Origin: Plasmodium coatneyi
Lineage: Eukaryota; Apicomplexa; Aconoidasida; Haemosporida; Plasmodiidae
DNA: 64,000 bases
NCBI RefSeq assembly: GCF_001680005.1
Contig: NC_033557.1
Coordinates: 496,001 to 560,000 of the forward strand
Direction of reading: 5' to 3'
Part shown: positions 11,017 through 22,719 of the stretch, piece by piece
Layout of the letters: every line of letters begins with the position of its first letter
How positions within the stretch are numbered: position 1 is the first letter of the stretch
The notes under the pieces: model-generated
Database searches by the model: none
What the model saw: the letters and a program-made list of their open reading frames with translations, nothing else
Told to the model about the DNA's origin: nothing
Program-made: the position numbers and the translations under genes

Positions 11017-12608
11017 TTACATACGATGATAAGCCACATTCTTCCGGTGATGACTTGGTGCATTATTATTCCCTGCTCCTCTGGGTAATGGTCTCCTATT
11101 GTATATAGTAGATTCATCTTCCATAGAACCTACTGTTGTAGACGCTTCTGTGGAATATAGTGTGGAAGCGTCGCCGTTTGTGAATGTATCGAAGTCGTAG
11201 CGTCCAACAGCCGTTTTTTTTTTTTTTTCTCCTTTTAAAATTGTTACTGATCCAGGGGGGTAGGATATTGTACTGAACGAGGGTTGTTAGGTAGTGGTAT
11301 GGTGGAAGGGAAAGTTTTTAGGGGTGGGAAGAATATGTATTACACATATACATATATATAAAGTAGCTCCCCTCCCCCCCTTTTTTTAAACATTTATTGT
11401 AAAACTAGACAGAAAATATTAATATGCATTATTATTATCATTTAACTTCCAAATATAGTGCTCATTACTTTATATAAAAGGGCAGTGACTAATGGAAGAC
11501 CAACTAATGTGGTGCCAACTGCAGAAGTGACCACACCAGGTACGATACCACTACCACTATCATTACCCTCCTTCTGTAGTGATGTTGAATGATGTGATGA
11601 TGTCTCCTTCGATGATGCAACAACTACTGAATAGAGCTCTTCCAAACAGGAACTAAGATCATTCTTCCCGTCCTCCCCTTCGACTGATGTGTCTGATGGA
11701 GGGTCATCCCCTCCAGACTGCGCTTGTTCTTTCAATTTTGATGGTTCTGGAATTGTTCCCTTAGCACCATCCTTTTTGAACTTCGCTCTAAATTTTTTGC
11801 AGAAGTCATGATGATTTTCAGTCCCACAGTTTGCTCCTACCATATTATAAGCATTTTGTGCTCCACCAACTCCCTTAGCTCCATCAGCTCCAACTAGGTA
11901 GGTGTCGTATGCATTAGTGCAAGAAGAAGACTTCTCCGCTTGGGAATTTTTTATTTGCTTCCATATGGTTCGGTAGTCGTAATAATAGTCAAAGATGGTT
12001 TTTCGACGAGATAAAAATTCTGTACTCATAGTACTTTGCAAAAAACTGTGAGAACATGGACCGTTGTTGGCATCATCGCTCAACTTAGTATAGATGCTTT
12101 GTATAGCACTTTTAAGTGCATTATGTCCTCCTTGCAATTTTCCATGCAGTTGGTCTCCCAACCAAAAATAGAAGAAGTCACAAATTACTGAACAAGGTGG
12201 TGATTGTTCCTTCTTTGTATTCATTGTAGATAATAAACACCATGCATTGGCAATTTTCTGGGCATACATCCATGACTGCTGTCGCCACTGATGCTTCAAT
12301 TTGTCCCATAAAATATTCTCTATTTCTGCCGTCATAGAAGTGCTAGTTGTACATGTATGTTTGCCATTTTTTCCTAATGCTGCATATATTTTTCTGGAGG
12401 GTAATTGATCCACCTTGCACTCACCCTATAAATATGGAATTAGCGAATTATATGCATGTATTTCTTACATTTCCCTTTACAATACACTCAGTAGAAGCAA
12501 CACTGTGTATATATATTATTTTACTATTCATTTTTAAAATGAAAGAAGGAAAAAGGAAAAAAAGAAACAACCCCCTACCATTGCTGCTGTTCCTCTTTCA
12601 CCTGCCAT
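11017..12608 (-). CDS. KIR protein, one ectodomain, tail frame disrupted (KIR copy 3)
   Basis: The exons are 12579-12608 (MAGERGTAAM), 11469-12425 (ectodomain, 319 codons) and a tail exon from 11272. The ectodomain opens GECKVDQLPSRKIYAALG and carries YFWLGDQLHG and FDYYYDYRTIW. It has a long acidic spacer (PPSDTSVEGEDGKND) and ends IVPGVVTSAVGTTLVGLPL..LLYK at GTAATG. The tail exon has a run of 15 T on the plus strand (11214-11228). Read literally, this shifts the frame by one, so the usual YDFDTF...YHRM tail (stop 11017-11019) is replaced by a short unrelated end at 11114-11116. One fewer base in the run would restore agreement with sister tails. It may be real decay or a homopolymer sequencing error. 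Its nearest relative is the copy at 22.7-24.3 kb. Confidence 0.82.
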
Positions 12609-14036
12609 TGTTCCTTATATACATTTGTTGTGTACATGTGGAATGTGAATTTATAATTAAAAAGTTTTCATGTTTTTAGAATAAGGGCGTGATAATTTTT
12701 GCTTACTCCCTGTGTTTATGAGCACATATATAGAATTTTTATTTATCCCCTCAATAATACGCATTGTTCAAAATTTTTGTGAACAACTGTACTACAGTAC
12801 GCGTTATACACACATATATATATAGCAAAGTCACTCTATGCATATGTTATTAAAAGTAAAAATAAAAATAAAAATAGGAGCAAATTGGGGCAAGGAATGT
12901 AAGGAAATAAAGAAGGAAAAAAGGAGATTGAAATTTTTTATGAACTCCCCTTTTTTTTCATGCATTCTTTCTATTCATGTATTCTACTTTTGTGCACATT
13001 GTGCACATGGTGTATAATCACATAGTATGTTTTCCACCATTATTTATGTATAATTCCTCTCCTTCTACTACTATTATGCATTGTGCATATAAGGACGTAC
13101 TTTCCCTATTAAAGAGAAATTCAGTATGCACCTACTTATGTATTTTTTTATTGTTATGTTTGAAGGGCAGGAGTGTTAATTAAAATATCTGTTAACATGT
13201 ACCTTTTTAATTTATGCTTTATTGTTCTGTTTCAGGAACGGGGGGTAATTAATTTAAAAAGTGCTGACATATACGTATAGTATACTTTATACACACAGAG
13301 AATAAATTCCCCTCCTCCCCCCCCCTCTTTAAAAAGGAAAATGCTTCCTTAGAAATGAGTGCTTCTTTAGAAAGAGGTGCTTCTACAATCCTTAGAACCT
13401 ATCATATTTCTTATATGGAGGAGGCCGGTGGAGGCACCCCCTTTCGCGACATATATATGTGAATAGTGTATATGTGGATAGTGTACACATATAAAGTAGG
13501 AAGGGTGTGCGTGTGCACACACTACTACTCTTCCTTCTCTGCAGCATTTCATTTATTAATGATATAAGCAGCATACACAGCATTCATTCTTATATATGAG
13601 TGGTGTGTACTGCTCAGAGAAAAGTTCCTTATTGGGGCACATACAAATAGAACAGATAATATTTGCTTATAATGTCTATATGAGGGGTCCATTGACGATG
13701 GGAGATTGCCAAAGCATATAGCATCAAATCCTATTAACGTACACTTAATAATGGTAAAGTTGTGTTTGTCACACTTAATAATGGCAGAATGTGCATAGGG
13801 GAACATCATTGTTATATGTACCTTATCTGTGCGGTTCCACGGTTGTAAGTTCAGTTTGGATAAGCACACCATATATAATGGACAACAACATCATAATGGA
13901 CCTACCATATAGTGTCCGTTCCATATAATGTTCGTTCCATATAATGCTCGTTCCATATGGTGTCCGTTCCATAATGTGTGTTTTCCACAATGTGTGTGTT
14001 CTACAATGTGATGTGTATGTTGTCTTGTGTATTACA
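12609..14036. other. Intergenic region between KIR copies 3 and 4
   Basis: AT-rich DNA without a credible gene. Short open frames around 13.4-13.9 kb have no family motif. It includes a small tandem repeat at 13915-13978 just past the stop of the next KIR gene. Confidence 0.5.
13915..13978. repeat. 16-bp tandem repeat, about four copies
   Basis: Units of the type GTTCGTTCCATATAAT repeat about four times with one or two changes each. The repeat lies about 60-120 bases beyond the stop codon of the two-domain KIR gene, so it probably falls in its 3' untranslated region. Confidence 0.75.
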
Positions 14037-14377
14037 TTACATACGTTCATAAGGAATATTCCTATGTTTCCTTGCACTTCTATTATTATTCCTTCTTCCT
14101 GCTGACGGTGGTCGTTCATTATATATGGTAGATGCTCCATCTGTAGAATCGTCGTCTATTGTGGAAGGTGCTTCTGCTGTTGAATATGATGTTGTGGAGG
14201 TGTCTTCTGTGAATGTGTCGAATTCATTTCTGGTGTTCGATCTTCTTCTTCTATTACTTCTTCTGCTTCTTCCTCCATTTCCAGAAAAATGACTACGTAA
14301 CCAATTAGGTAAAAGGTTATACTAAAAATTATTAAGGAAAAAAGAAAAAAAGAGGAGGGAAGGAAAATAGAATCATA

Positions 14378-14416
<39 letters not shown>

Positions 14417-16282
14417 ACATATATGTATCTGTATGTATATATAGTGGTAACAGTCATTACTTTATATAAAAGGAACGCGATTGTAGGAAGGCCTACTGCT
14501 ATGGTGCCTAGTGCAGAGGATATAATGGTGGTTTCACTATTGGATTGGAATGAATCCGCCTGGAATGTGGAGTCAGAACTACTTCCTTCCTGTGCGCATT
14601 CCCCTTTATTATTCAATGTACACCCAAATTTTAATTCATGCTGATTCTGATAATCCGAAAACCACTGTTTAAATTGAGTACACCATTCATGACTCCCGTC
14701 TGCTACACATTTCTTCTGTATAGTTTCATAGGCACACTTTACAGTCCGTAGGTATGTTTCATGTTTTGCAGAACAAAGTCCCCCTTCACCTTTTGGTTCC
14801 TCAGTTATAGTACTTTTATCCTTTTGATAATCGAATAGTATTTTCATTTGGGTGAAAATGTCCCAAGGGATGTGGCCCCTCCCTCCATCATAAAAATTAG
14901 TACATGGCTTATCAACTTTCAGTTGCTTCAATTTTTCGTATATGCCTTTCATTATTGTTTCGAAGTTTTTATCAGGTTCCCTCATTGTGTGTAACGAATT
15001 ATGCAGCCAATAATAAAAATAAGAACACCAATCATTACTGGGATTCGGAGGTTCCCTTGCTTTAGATGCATAACAGAAGCCATGTACAATTTGATCCCCA
15101 TAATCCCCTAGGACCCCATACCTGGTTAATATACTATCCAGATCAGTTCTTATTCCTTCCGTTCTGCACTGTTCTCTATCGTTATACTCCTCCTGCGCTT
15201 CGCCGATCTGGCAATATACCATCTGTGAGGGTAGTCCTTTATCTTGGCATGTTTGCTATAAAGGTAATTAAGGGGAGTAGATATATATGCATATATGTAT
15301 TCCATATTTTGTCCTTTTAACATTGCACGTACAAATATTACATGAATAGTATGTGTATGTGTACATGTATACATGTATGTATCCACTTTTGAACATAGAA
15401 ACAGCAGCTAATGTAGGCAACTCTCCCCCCCTTCCCTTCCTTCCATAGACCCTTTCTTCCCTTCCTCCTCCTTAGACACTCCTTTCTTTCTTCTTTCCTT
15501 CTTATTCCTTCCTTCCACCAACCACCTAACACAACCTTCCTTCCATCCTACCAACACCTTTATTCTCTTTTTTTTTTTTATACCGGAAGTTGAGGTATCG
15601 GTGGTGCCTGTGGAGTACATGTTAATTTTGGTAGTGGCTCAGTACTACAGTTGCTGTGGTTCTGCCTAAAGTCTTTACAATACTCAATGTCATCACTCGT
15701 ACAAATACCACATGACCATGAATATATATTCTGAACATTCCCGCTAATTGCGGTTTGCTCTAAAGTACCGACATATCCATTACAATTCGAATTTTCCCGC
15801 AAAGCATTAATGTTATATTTGTAATCAAAAAAATTTTTAAGCGCTTCACATTTAAATCCCATAATATTAGGATATATATTAGTGCACACCCTTTTTTTGC
15901 TTATACCCTTGTCCCATGGGAAATTCCCCAATTCTGCGTAAATAGCGTCCATGCCCTTCCCAAAAGTACCTTTTGTCTTCAATCTGTCCTTTATTTTGTC
16001 ACCAATCCAGAAGAACAAAAAATAACAAAGTGCATTATCGGACTGATTGCCTGTGTCCTTTCTACACGCATAATAGTAGTTCTGTACAATTCCACTGGCT
16101 AAGGTTTCATCTTTCCCTAGTACTTCCCTGTCGTACACCTTTAAGGTGTTCAACACTTTCGTTCTCACTGCCTGGTTACATTCCGGCCCCTCACGTACTC
16201 CTGTACAACTCCTATTCCTTCCATCGAATTCTTTGTATATTTCTTCTGAGGGTAATGGAATTACATCGTCATCGGGTGCCAT
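14037..16282 (-). CDS. KIR protein with two ectodomains (KIR copy 4)
   Basis: Three phase-0 exons make 592 residues: 15584-16282, 14461-15255 and 14037-14321. The usual tiny first exon is fused to domain 1 here: MAPDDDVIPLPSEEIYKEFDG reads straight through without an intron. Domain 1 carries CYFLFFWIGDKIKD and FFDYKYN, closes with LPKLTCTPQAPP and ends at a GTATAA donor. Domain 2 starts QTCQDKGLPSQMVYCQIG, has CSYFYYWLHNSLH and FDYQKD, and ends in the LGTIAVGLPTIAFLLYK membrane segment at GTAATG. The tail starts YNLLPNWLRSHFSGNGG, is Arg/Ser-rich, has an EFDTFT motif and ends NIPYERM. Domain 1 most resembles domain 2 of the copy at 31.2-33.6 kb, suggesting exchange of domain exons. The introns hold a TTCCTTC tract and an AT run. 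Confidence 0.85.
14382..14414. repeat. (AT)n microsatellite in KIR intron
   Basis: About 33 bases of AT repeat in the intron between the membrane-span exon and the tail exon of KIR copy 4, the same position as the run in the three-domain gene. Confidence 0.9.
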
Positions 16283-17353
16283 TATTCCTTATGGTATGTG
16301 TAGATATATTTTTCTGTTCTTCTTCTTCTGTTGTTGTTTTATATATATGTAATAGGAACTTTATTTTTAGAAAAGTTGTGTTGTTTCCCTTCCTTCACTT
16401 CCCCTTTCCTAAGGAAGGTAGTATTCCTTCCACGATGAAGTACCTTCCTTCCTTAGATCCATCGTTTCCTTCTTTTTTTCCTTCTTTCCTTCTTATACCT
16501 TTCCTTTCCTGTTCTTTCCTTTCTTCTTTCCTTCCTTCCACCCCACCATCCCTTTACACCCCACTCTTACATCCCCTCCACACACACAACGCTATACACC
16601 TAAAGAAAAAAGAATTCCATTCATTCCATCCCCCCTACACCACACATCTTCGACCCCCTTTACACCCCCTGAACACACCTACACCTGAAAAAAAGGAATT
16701 CCATTCATTCCACCTATACGAAAGGTATAATTCATTTTTTTTCTTTAAATACTTTATATCTACCACTATAACCAAATAAAAATAATAAAATTTTTTTGAG
16801 TGCGAACATGCAGAAATACATATATAATATTTCAACGCTAAAAATATGTAATGCACATTTATTACATCGTCAGATGTGCGACACATATAATTGAGGGGGG
16901 TGTGGGGATAGCAACATATATATAATTGTGAGGGGGAGGGGGTGTGGTTGTGAGGGAATGAGTGTGGGAGGGGTGTGTATATTAATTTTTTATAGAGAAT
17001 ACTATCCACCTTAAATTCTAAATCATATAAATATGCATTAAAATCAATTTTTTTTCTATTATTTTGAATTAAGATATATTTATAAATATAGAATACTATT
17101 GTTCATATGAATTTTTTAATTAAAACAAACCTATACTTATATACACACCCCTACAATAAAGCAGTTAATCGCAAGCACGCCGAACGCAATCTATCTTATT
17201 AATGTTACCTAATAAAAAAAAAAATAAGAAAAGTAATCATACAACTTATTCATGTAAATTAGAAGAAAATTTTTTTTTACTTTTTATACCTTTTTTTTTA
17301 CCTTAAGAAAAAAGAAAAACAAACATACAAACAAAATAAAAGAGGAGAACAAA
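16283..17353. other. Intergenic region between a KIR gene and exported-type copy 3 (divergent)
   Basis: No gene is seen. It contains a T/C-rich tract (about 16380-16560), C/A-rich stretches (16560-16690) and a G-rich stretch (16890-16980). It should hold the 5' regions of both flanking genes, which point away from each other. Confidence 0.5.
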
Positions 17354-18587
17354 ATGGTACCTTTTCCTACAAAATTTCTCATATTCAGCTTGATATTTTA
17401 CTTCCAGTAGGCACAACATCCCAACTACGTAAGATAAGAACTGCTACACATCTCTATAGAAAAAATATATTTGACGCACACACATACACATACAGATTCT
17501 AACTGTGTTTGAAAAAATTTTTTCTTCACTTTCTGCACTAATATTAGAAAGAGAAAGGAGAAAATTTTTTTTTTCCTTCTATTTTTGCTAAGTGAGGGAA
17601 AAAAATGTGTGAGGGGAGGGTTAGAAGGAAGGATGGAAGGAGGAAGAAGGAAGGGGGGGCAAAGGGAAGGGAAGTTCCCTTCCCCCCCGCCCCCCTTCCT
17701 TTCATTTTGTATAATAATACTTATACACTCCAAAAAATGATGGATTCACACATTTCTTTACACTTTTTTAGGTGCGTGCCTTAAGCACATATGACTCCTC
17801 AGATGAGAGCAGTACAGGGTCATCAATAACAACTGGTGAATCTAGCACAAGAACACAATTACCAAATCAACTTTATAGTAGAAGTTATAAAGACCCCTTT
17901 AGAAACAGTCCTATTCCAAATGGGCCATATAATGGAACAACTGCAAAGAGAAGTGATTATAATGTACCATATGAGACGAAACGAAAAAAGGACAAAAGTG
18001 TTAAGGACAAATGTCGAACAATGTGCAAAAAATTTTATCATGATTGTCGTCGAGGAATGAAACATAGAAGTTTACTACTGCTCGTATTAGCTATTTTAGC
18101 CGTCTGTGTACATATTCCATATTATATAAATTCAGATGTATTAGGTAACGCTGATTTATTTGTACCATTTTCAGAAGCAGCAAAAAAAATGTGCCCCTCA
18201 TTTCCGGAAACAGCAGGTCCTTGGGTGTGGCCATATGCAATTGTTGGAATCATAGTGCTACTTATGCTAGGTGCATTATTAGCATTTTATTGTTATAGAT
18301 CTAGGAAAAAATATATTCAAAAATCAAAGTACAAAAAATTCAATCCAAAAGTAGATCCGAGCAATTTACCACATAGAAGGAAGAATAACACCCTAAAGGA
18401 CAAAAATACCACCTTAAAGGACAAATTTAACACATTTTTAAAAAAGTGTACCTGTCGCAAAAATAGGAGGTGGACTTTGTTATTGGTTATATTGGTAATG
18501 GTGGGTCTTTATTTATTAGCTCTATATTTTGCAAATTCAAGTAAGGCAATTTCTGGTTCGTTCTGCTCTACAAGTTCCACGAACTGA
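17354..18587 (+). pseudogene. Exported-type family, copy 3, stop codon in signal exon
   Basis: Exon 1 (17354-17428) encodes MVPFPTKFLIFSLIFYFQ and then TAG (17408-17410), where the copy at 170 has a Trp codon, before AQHPNY and a GTAAGA donor. Exon 2 (17772-18587) is fully open and intact: VRALSTYDSSDESS (the RxL of a PEXEL without the acidic residue), the basic CRTMCKKFYHDCRRG region and three membrane spans with RSRKKY after the second, ending SSTN. No alternative donor before the TAG keeps frame. Unless the stop is read through or is a base error, the signal peptide cannot be joined to the rest. Apart from this codon the gene looks well preserved, so loss would be recent. Confidence 0.6.
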
Positions 18588-19284
18588 AAGTTGCCCGGAC
18601 TTATGGAAGCTGTTATTTCGATAAGTTCCGTTTACTCAGTGACACTTTTTAAAAAAGATGGTACTCGTAATTCTCATAACCATAGTGGGGCTCGTGTCCT
18701 ATTGGTGGTCGTTCTACTGGTAGTCGTCCTACTGAGTTGCTTTATTATAGATGTTTTATTATAGTTGCTTTATATTAGTTGCCTTATTATAGTTGTTTTA
18801 TTAGTAGAATTTTTATTATTGTTAGAGCAAGGAAAAAAAATATATCAAGCCGTCGATGTTTTAAGTGTGGAATTTTTTTCCTTCTTTTTTTTTCTTTTTT
18901 TTTTTTCTTCTTTTTTATTTTGTCTAATAATGAAAAAATTTGCTCACAAATTTTAAATAATGTATGTTAATTAAAAATGAAGAAGAGCAGAATAAAGTGC
19001 GCACTCTTCAAAGAGGAGCACTTTTCATGCTAAGCACTCTCATACTAAGTATTTATGCTATGCACATTCCATGCTTAGCATGGAATGTGTAAATTTGTGA
19101 ACAGTGTAATTCATGAAAAATGCATTCATGTGAAAAATTGAAATTATACATTATAAAATCATTAAAATTTTATATATTTGTTTCCTTCATTTGCATAAAT
19201 ACTGCGATAATTCGCACACCATTGCCAGCCATTATAGTTACGCCTGGGGAGAAAAAACATTTTATCTAGGGATGATACCCTACA
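18588..19284. other. Convergent spacer after exported-type copy 3
   Basis: In the same frame as the stop, the sequence stays open for a further 45 or so codons, starting LPGLMEAVIS and including KKDGTRNSHNHSGARVLL and a Val/Leu-rich hydrophobic run. A RARKKY-like relic follows near 18810-18840, then T-rich sequence. A weaker version of the shared convergent block lies at 19119-19210. No intact gene is seen. Confidence 0.55.
19063..19089. repeat. Perfect 12-bp inverted repeat (hairpin)
   Basis: CACATTCCATGC, a three-base TTA loop and GCATGGAATGTG form a perfect hairpin. It lies between the 3' ends of the exported-type copy and KIR copy 5. It could act in 3' end formation, but nothing else in the sequence proves a role. 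Confidence 0.85.
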
Positions 19285-20659
19285 TTACCTAGGATGATAA
19301 CTTATATTCTTGCGTTGTCTCTGCTGTTGTTGCTGTCTTCCATTATTATTATTACTTGTTCCTCTGGAATGTGGTGTAGTATATGGAACAGAATATAGTG
19401 TATTAGAATCAGCTGATGTTAAATTGGATGATGAACCTATTGTTGAACGTCCAGTAGAGGTGTCGTCCGTTGATGTTAGAGTGTCAAAATCATATCTGAT
19501 TGATCTTTTTCCCCTGTTTCTACTGTTACTGTTCCTGTTATTTGTGATGTTGTTACTGTCCCCAAAGAAGGAATTCTTTACCATATCGAATAAAGAAGTA
19601 TACTGAATAAATAAAAGGGAAGAAAAGTGAAAAGGAAGGAAAGGAATGTGTATAGAACATATTGTCGTGTCCTTTATATTCATTTTAAATGAAGACACAT
19701 ATTAATAAATTTTATTATTTGCTCATTCATCTATAGTGGTAATTACTTTATAAAGGAGGAATACGATTGTTGGTAATCCCACTACCCCTAGTGTAGAAGA
19801 AACAATAGTGGGCACAGCTGAATTTGCTGTAGGTGGTGGTGTACATACTAATCCAGAAGATGCTTCCTTTTTACAGTAATCGCTATATTTCTCCCAGAAT
19901 TTGGTACAATATGAGCTATTAGGATCACTTCCACCGCTGTTAGCACATTGTTTCTTCACATCAGAAGCAGAAGGAACATTAGGGGGAGTTTTTCGTCCAT
20001 CTTCTTGCCGATACTGGCTGTCGCAAGAATCATAATAACTCTGTAATTTTGTCGGTTCTGGTTCATAGTTGTGCTTCAAGTCGAATTTTTTTTTCTCTTG
20101 CTCGAAAATTTCCCACTTACTATGCTGATTTAGGGGATTGCAGTTACATTCATTTCCATCAAGAACTTCTTTCAGCGCAGCGTACACATTATCCATGGAA
20201 CTTGAAAAATTCCCTTCCCCCACGCTCTCCTTTACCCTATCCCCCAACCAATAATAAAAAAAGTTGCATATATCATTATCTTCCATATTCGTTTCCCTCA
20301 TTTTGGATACGAAACACCAGGCGTATTTAACTATATCCATTAATATCTTCAGTTTTTCGGAATCTCGAAATTTGGTCTCCAACGAGTCCATGCGATTATC
20401 AGGATCGCACGTACCGCATCCTTTATTGAACATATCATATACCCAATCTGAATATAAAATAGGTGTTTCTATTCCCTATAAATATGGAATTAACATGAAT
20501 GTACTTTTTTATTTTACTACTTTTTATTTTATTTTATTTTATTTTTTTTACCTCTGAAGGTATAAATAAAAAATTATATGTGCGAAGCAGTGGCAAAGTA
20601 CAACTGGAATAGGAAATGAATGAGAGTGTAGTATACAATACCTGCAGATCGGGTGCCAT
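19285..20659 (-). CDS. KIR protein, one ectodomain (KIR copy 5)
   Basis: The exons are 20642-20659 (MAPDLQ), 19747-20475 and 19285-19602, all phase 0, giving 354 residues. The ectodomain starts GIETPILYSDWVYDMFN and has CNFFYYWLGDRVKE, an ECNCNP motif and YCTKFWEKYSDYCKKE. It ends SGLVCTPPPTANSAVPTIVSS followed by the GLPTIVFLLYK membrane segment. The tail starts YTSLFDMVKNSFFGD, has a DFDTLT motif, a Ser/Thr/Asn-rich middle and a Gln/Arg-rich end (QQQQQRQRKNISYHPR). It is clearly the sister of KIR copy 1 (2.2-3.5 kb), including the same partner gene on the other strand, so both pairs probably arose by duplication of one segment. Confidence 0.9.
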
Positions 20660-21479
20660 GATTCATATGTGTATATTCTTATATTTATATGGTGAATCTA
20701 CATTATAGAATTGTATGTTATTACTTCCTATTTATGTATACATATGTATTCATATAGAATAAGCACATAAAAGGATTTTTACTCGTTCGCTCTGTAATGG
20801 TTTATGAATATGGAATTTCTATTTTTTCCCCTAATTTATGCAACTCTTCAATTCTTTTAAAACAATTATATTCCCTTATATTTATACACTAAAATTATCA
20901 CATATATATGGAATTAAAGCAGAGATTGAAATAAATAAAAAAAAGGGAGAAATAGCAGAATGGAAACGTGGGGAAGAAAGAAAAAAAGTGGCAAAACCCC
21001 TTAATTCATTTTTTTTTTATTCATGTATTCTTATTATTACACCATAAAAAACTCATTCATGCGACATGAATGCTATACCATGTTAAGCAATCCACACTCC
21101 TTCTCCCCTTTTTCAGTATACATCGTACTTTTACATATGAATGTATTCCCTTTATTTTTATTTATTTCCTTCCCTTCTATTTCTTCTTTTTAATTTTTCT
21201 TTTATTATTTTTTATTTTTCACCCTTTGTATTACAGGAAAGTGTGTTCAAGTTCTTACATAACCCATATAAGTTAGAAATTTCCTTCCCTCCCACATTAC
21301 GACTTTTTTTTGGAAATACCTCTACTTTATTCTTACTTTATTTGGTCAACTTCTTTTTTTATTGAGAAGATTCAACATGTTTATTTATTCCTTTTACAAA
21401 AGGTTTTATTTTTGTGTAATTTTTTCTTCCTTTTTTTTCTTTAAATATATAAATATATTTTTCTGAGAAGAGTGAGCAA

Positions 21480-21780
21480 ACTTCCTCCTCCTCTTTCTTT
21501 CCTTCCTTCCTTCCTCATTTCTTATTCCTTCTTTCCTTTGTTTCTTTCTTTCCTCCTTTTTTTATTCTATCTTATTCCTTTGTTCCTTATTCCTCCCTTC
21601 CTTCTTTACTTCTTCTTCCTTCTTTTTCCTTCTTTCCTTATCCCTTCCTTCCTTAGACCCTTCTTTCTTCCTTCCTTCTTATTCCTTCCTTTTTCTTCTT
21701 TCCTTTTTACTCCTTCCTTATTCTTTTCCTTATTATTCCTTCCTTTTTCTTTATTTCCTTCTTTCCTTCTTATTCCTTAG
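21480..21780. repeat. TTCCTTC-rich polypyrimidine tract
   Basis: About 300 bases of almost pure pyrimidine on the plus strand, the largest such tract between KIR copies 5 and 6. Confidence 0.8.
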
Positions 21781-21832
21781 ACCACAGCCTTCACCCCCCC
21801 CCCCACTCCTTTTTTTTTCACTCCTTCACTCC

Positions 21833-21925
21833 TTTTTCCTTTCCTTAACCCTAAAACCGGATCCCATACCTTCACGTCCTTTCCTTAACCCTAAAACCGG
21901 AACCCATACCTTCACTCCCCCACTC
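21833..21925. repeat. Direct repeat with telomere-like words
   Basis: A unit of about 44 bases containing CCTTAACCCTAAAACCGGA and CCCATACCTTCAC occurs twice in tandem with small changes. The AACCCTAAA core resembles the telomeric heptamer, so this may be a much decayed relative of the block at 9.6-9.9 kb. Confidence 0.6.
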
Positions 21926-22719
21926 CTTCACTCCTTCCTCTGTGATGAGTATACTGTATGATTTTCTTATACAGAAAGTGTATATATTCTATCTTATATG
22001 AGCTATTCTATATTTTTCTTTTAATATAGAATATACTTCCTACATGTGCGTGCATTTTTCTTACATTTACATTCATTACATTATGTATATAATGTGATGT
22101 ATTATGCGTGCACGCATATGCGTATCTATATTAAGTAGCATACCTCCCCTGTCATCTTTTTTGCATATTTTTTTTGTTGTGTATATAACGAATTTATTGT
22201 TAGGAGCGTGTTGTTGTTTACATATATTCACACAAAATATATGTGCGCGAATTTTGTCCCCCTCATAACGACTTCGAATGAGTATATATCAAAAAAGAAT
22301 TGTTCTTTCCTTTAGGGAACATATATTACTCAAATTTTAAAATAACATATTGTTAACATACATATATATGTAGTGTACAGTATACTATTTTAAATGAGGG
22401 GAAAATTTTTTTTGAGCGTGTGTACTATGGACTCCTCTTTTTTTTTTTTTCATTTTTTTGGCATACTCAAATTAGGTTATTTGCAAAGGATTGTTATTAT
22501 TAGAAACATTATTATTGGGAACATAATATATATTATGTTACACATTCGTACGATATATCTTACCCTTCCCCTTAACTGTTGTGTTCATAGGTGTGTAATA
22601 TTTTCTTTCCCTGTTTACGCATATTACATAATTGTAAGATAGTCCTTTCTACTTAGGAACACAATGCACGGTTACTTATATTTGTTTGGAAAGAAGAAGG
22701 TGGAAAGAAGGAAGGGGAA

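Larger units (their letters stand above)
20660..22719. other. Intergenic region between KIR copies 5 and 6
   Basis: No gene is supported. It has T-rich and AT-rich DNA, a long TTCCTTC tract at 21480-21780, then a duplicated segment at 21833-21925 with CTTAACCCTAAAACCGGA words that look telomere-derived. The 22.0-22.7 kb stretch is AT-rich with no open frame of interest. Confidence 0.5.

Noticed and set aside
13549..14140. Two minus-strand frames downstream of KIR copy 4, considered as further KIR exons
   Set aside because: They lack the YFWLGD, LTC and LYK landmarks, and one overlaps the KIR tail in another frame.
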